A stretch of DNA of 34,036 nt from Bacillus massilioanorexius (GTDB lineage: Bacteria > Bacillota > Bacilli > Bacillales > DSM-1321). This document shows positions 32,062 through 34,036 of this stretch, one piece after another. The stretch covers positions 1 to 34,036 of the forward strand of contig NZ_CABKRX010000028.1 in the NCBI RefSeq assembly GCF_902374955.1. Direction: 5' to 3'. The position numbers and the translations under genes are program-made. Under the pieces are notes generated by a model. That model saw only the letters and a list, made by a program, of their open reading frames with translations. It did no database searches and was not told the DNA's origin. Position 1 is the first letter of the stretch, and every line of letters starts with the position of its first letter.

Positions 32062-33681
32062 ATGATGAATGTACCTTTTACAGTTAGTTCGCTTCTAGAA
32101 AGAGCAGAAAAATTTTTTAGTAAGAAGGAGGTAATTTCTCGCACCCATTCTGGAATTCATAGGTTTACTTATAAAAAAATTGGTGAACGAACGAGAAAGC
32201 TTGCTCATGCTTTAGAAACCTTGGGTGTACAAAAAGGTGATCGAGTAGGTACGCTAGCATGGAATCATCACAGACATTTAGAAGCGTATTTTGCTGCTCC
32301 AGGAATAGGTGCCGTGCTGCATACAATTAATTTCCGGCTTTCTCCAGAAGATATTTCATATATTGTGAATCATGCAGAAGATAAAATCTTATTAATTGAT
32401 GAAGATATATTACCTCTTATAGAAAAACTCCAAGATACATTTAAATCCGTAAAAGCCTATATTATTATGACTGATAAAGAAGAACTACCAAATACGACAC
32501 TTTCTCCAGTTTATTCATATGAGGATATTATTTCTGATTGTGATGCAAATTATCAATTTATTACTGATATTGATGAAAATGATCCCGCAGGTATGTGCTA
32601 TACTTCTGCCACAACAGGAAAACCTAAAGGAGTCATGTATTCTCATAGAGGAATTGTTCTTCATAGCTATTCTTTAGGACTGGCTGATACAGCTGCATTG
32701 TCTGAAAGTGATATTGCTATGCCTGTAGTTCCAATGTTTCATGTGAATGCCTGGGGTATGCCGTTTGCGGCAACGTGGTTTGGAACTACTCAAGTGTTAC
32801 CCGGACCTCAATTTTATCCTAAGTTGTTAGCGGATCTGATTGAACAGGAAAGAGTAACTGTCACAGCGGGTGTACCAACAATTTGGATTGCTTTATTAAA
32901 CGAGCTTGATAAAGGCAATTATGATACTTCATCTTTACGCTCCATTCTTTGCGGAGGATCAGCAGCTCCAAGAGGAATGATAGCCGCATTTGAAACAAGA
33001 CACAATATACCGTTTAGTCATGCGTATGGAATGACAGAAACAACTCCTTTAGCATTATACTCTAGAGTAAAGAGCTATCAGAAAGATCTTTCAAAGGATG
33101 AACTTTTCGATATGAAAGCAAAACAAGGGATTTTGGTACCTGGACTTGATATGAAAGTTGTAGGTGCAGATGGAGAAGTAGAATGGAATGGGAAAGATAT
33201 GGGAGAGATTCTGCTTCGGGGACCTTGGATTGCAGATGAGTATTATTGTGATAATAGAAGTCGGGAGTCATTTAAAGATGGCTGGTTGTGTACAGGTGAT
33301 GTAGCTACAGTTGATGAAGAAGGTAATGTGAAAATAGTTGACCGGACCAAGGACTTAATTAAGAGCGGTGGAGAGTGGATTTCTTCTGTAGATTTAGAAA
33401 ATACGTTGATGGCACATGATGCTGTACTTGAGGCGTGTGTTGTAGCAGTCCCTCATCCCGAGTGGCAAGAGCGCCCTATTGCATGCGTTGTACTGAAAGA
33501 AGATTATAAGAATAAGGTAGAGAAAGATGAGTTAATGGAATTTCTTAAACTACAATTTGCAAAATGGTGGTTGCCAGATGATATTTTATTTATTGAAGCA
33601 ATACCAAAAACATCTGTGGGCAAATTCTTGAAAACAGAATTAAGAGAGTTTGTAAAAAAACAAATAGTTAATGAAGTTTAG
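32062..33681 (+). CDS. Long-chain fatty acid-CoA ligase, AlkK-like (second copy)
   Basis: This 539-residue ANL enzyme is distinct from the previous one. Its A3 motif is CYTSATTGKPKGV (179-191), with Ala in the usual Gly position. It also has VPMFHVNAWGMPF, HAYGMTETTPLAL, GWLCTGDVATVDEEG, then RTKDLIKSGGEWISSVDLE, and the catalytic Lys521 in TSVGKFLK. The KSGGEWISSVDLE form resembles AlkK-type medium/long-chain ligases more than GENIYP-type ones. Start: ATG 32062 or 32065, behind gagaggagt (32043-32051); an ATG at 32054 is out of frame. It is 50 bases after the first synthetase and last in the cluster. Two different synthetases would widen the range of acids activated. Confidence 0.93.
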   Translation: MMNVPFTVSSLLERAEKFFSKKEVISRTHSGIHRFTYKKIGERTRKLAHALETLGVQKGDRVGTLAWNHHRHLEAYFAAPGIGAVLHTINFRLSPEDISYIVNHAEDKILLIDEDILPLIEKLQDTFKSVKAYIIMTDKEELPNTTLSPVYSYEDIISDCDANYQFITDIDENDPAGMCYTSATTGKPKGVMYSHRGIVLHSYSLGLADTAALSESDIAMPVVPMFHVNAWGMPFAATWFGTTQVLPGPQFYPKLLADLIEQERVTVTAGVPTIWIALLNELDKGNYDTSSLRSILCGGSAAPRGMIAAFETRHNIPFSHAYGMTETTPLALYSRVKSYQKDLSKDELFDMKAKQGILVPGLDMKVVGADGEVEWNGKDMGEILLRGPWIADEYYCDNRSRESFKDGWLCTGDVATVDEEGNVKIVDRTKDLIKSGGEWISSVDLENTLMAHDAVLEACVVAVPHPEWQERPIACVVLKEDYKNKVEKDELMEFLKLQFAKWWLPDDILFIEAIPKTSVGKFLKTELREFVKKQIVNEV

Positions 33682-33694
33682 TATGAAATAAAGG

Positions 33695-33736
33695 GTATGT
33701 CAAAAGGAGTGTTAATGCCCTTTTGACATACTTATA
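33695..33736 (+). terminator. Hairpin at the end of the beta-oxidation cluster
   Basis: gtatgtcaaaagg pairs perfectly with ccttttgacatac around an 11-base loop, 13 bases after the last stop. The T-run is poor (ttatag), but the position argues for termination. It separates the cluster from the rRNA promoters. Confidence 0.7.
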
Positions 33737-33813
33737 GATTAGGAAAATATATTAGTATTATAATTTTACTAACATGTATTTTATAAATCTAGCAAATTTG
33801 TTTTAAAAAAAGC

Positions 33814-33842
33814 TTGCTTTAATTTAAATCGGATGATATATT
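33814..33842 (+). promoter_or_regulatory. rRNA-operon promoter P1 (predicted)
   Basis: TTGCTT and TATATT are 17 bases apart, followed 8 bases later by AAGTCGCTTCGG, a leader segment typical of Bacillus rrn promoters. A T-rich tract (ttttataaatctagcaaatttgtttt) lies upstream as a possible UP-like element. Confidence 0.75.
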
Positions 33843-33906
33843 TATACAAGTCGCTTCGGTGTCGCTAGTTTTTAAAGAATCATATAAAAGTTTTTTAAAA
33901 AAGTTA

Positions 33907-33935
33907 TTGACAAAGAAATTACGAAGTGATATATT
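33907..33935 (+). promoter_or_regulatory. rRNA-operon promoter P2 (predicted) and start of leader
   Basis: TTGACA and TATATT are exactly 17 bases apart, followed by AATAAAGTCGCTT, the same initiation-region block as P1. The two promoters are 93 bases apart, the tandem layout of Bacillus rrn operons. The sequence to 34036 is presumed rRNA leader; the 16S gene itself is not in the window. Confidence 0.85.
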
Positions 33936-34036
33936 AATAAAGTCGCTTTTGAGCGATGGGAAAATAAAACGAAGAGTCATTGAATGATTGAATTATTTCA
34001 GTATAAGGAAATGTTTGGTCAAAAATGATGGGTGTT

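Noticed and set aside
1..34036. CRISPR array, prophage or integrative element
   Set aside because: No regularly spaced direct repeats, no integrase or phage structural genes, and no attachment-site duplication were seen; most genes fit a Bacillaceae core chromosome.

Overview
The window is a piece of a low-GC Gram-positive chromosome, most likely a Bacillaceae member. Four things point there. Ribosome-binding sites are strong and purine-rich, with frequent GTG or TTG starts. Intrinsic terminators are abundant. The gene order yeaC-yeaD-yebA-guaA-pbuG matches the Bacillus subtilis purine region. There are also guanine riboswitches, CcpA cre-like sites and Bacillaceae-type dispersed intergenic repeats. 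I see no phage, plasmid or CRISPR module. The content is largely housekeeping, with small accessory or regulatory islets.

Layout. 1-559: the 3' end of a DmsC-like membrane anchor subunit. 1033-5397: a nucleoside-catabolism locus (deoD, TetA(L)-like MFS transporter, deoB, GntR/HutC regulator) with two cre-like sites and a perfect palindrome at the deoD start site. 5714-6795: a divergent CarD-family / MarR-family pair sharing a palindromic operator region. 6894-9073: a small zinc-ribbon membrane protein, a membrane-spanning DUF2238-like protein and long gene-poor, repeat-containing gaps. 9131-10510: a von Willebrand A lipoprotein. 10677-15259: a LytS/LytTR two-component system followed by CstA, an arrangement suggesting carboxylate or pyruvate sensing and uptake.

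15542-19907: a translationally coupled MoxR ATPase / DUF58 / transglutaminase operon (yeaC-yeaD-yebA). 19904-22096: promoter, guanine riboswitch, terminator, dispersed repeat, then guaA. 22181-24225: a TetR repressor with a perfect operator on its own promoter, followed by an MFS exporter. 24455-24877: a small unknown membrane protein. 25027-26660: a second guanine riboswitch and pbuG. 26880-27628: tandem DUF3147 membrane proteins. 28042-33681: a fatty-acid activation and beta-oxidation cluster (LCAD-type acyl-CoA dehydrogenase, thiolase, two acyl-CoA synthetases), preceded by a cre-like site. 33814-34036: two tandem rRNA-type promoters and leader, implying that an rRNA operon starts just beyond the window.

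Functionally, two themes dominate. One is purine and nucleoside economy: salvage phosphorylase and mutase, GMP synthase, and purine uptake under guanine control. The other is carbon-source choice: cre-like sites, LytSR-CstA and fatty-acid degradation. No gene cluster looks like a wholly novel system. The most interesting items are regulatory: the shared MarR/CarD operator, the layered control of deoD, the LytSR-CstA pairing, and a dispersed repeat lodged between the guanine riboswitch and guaA.
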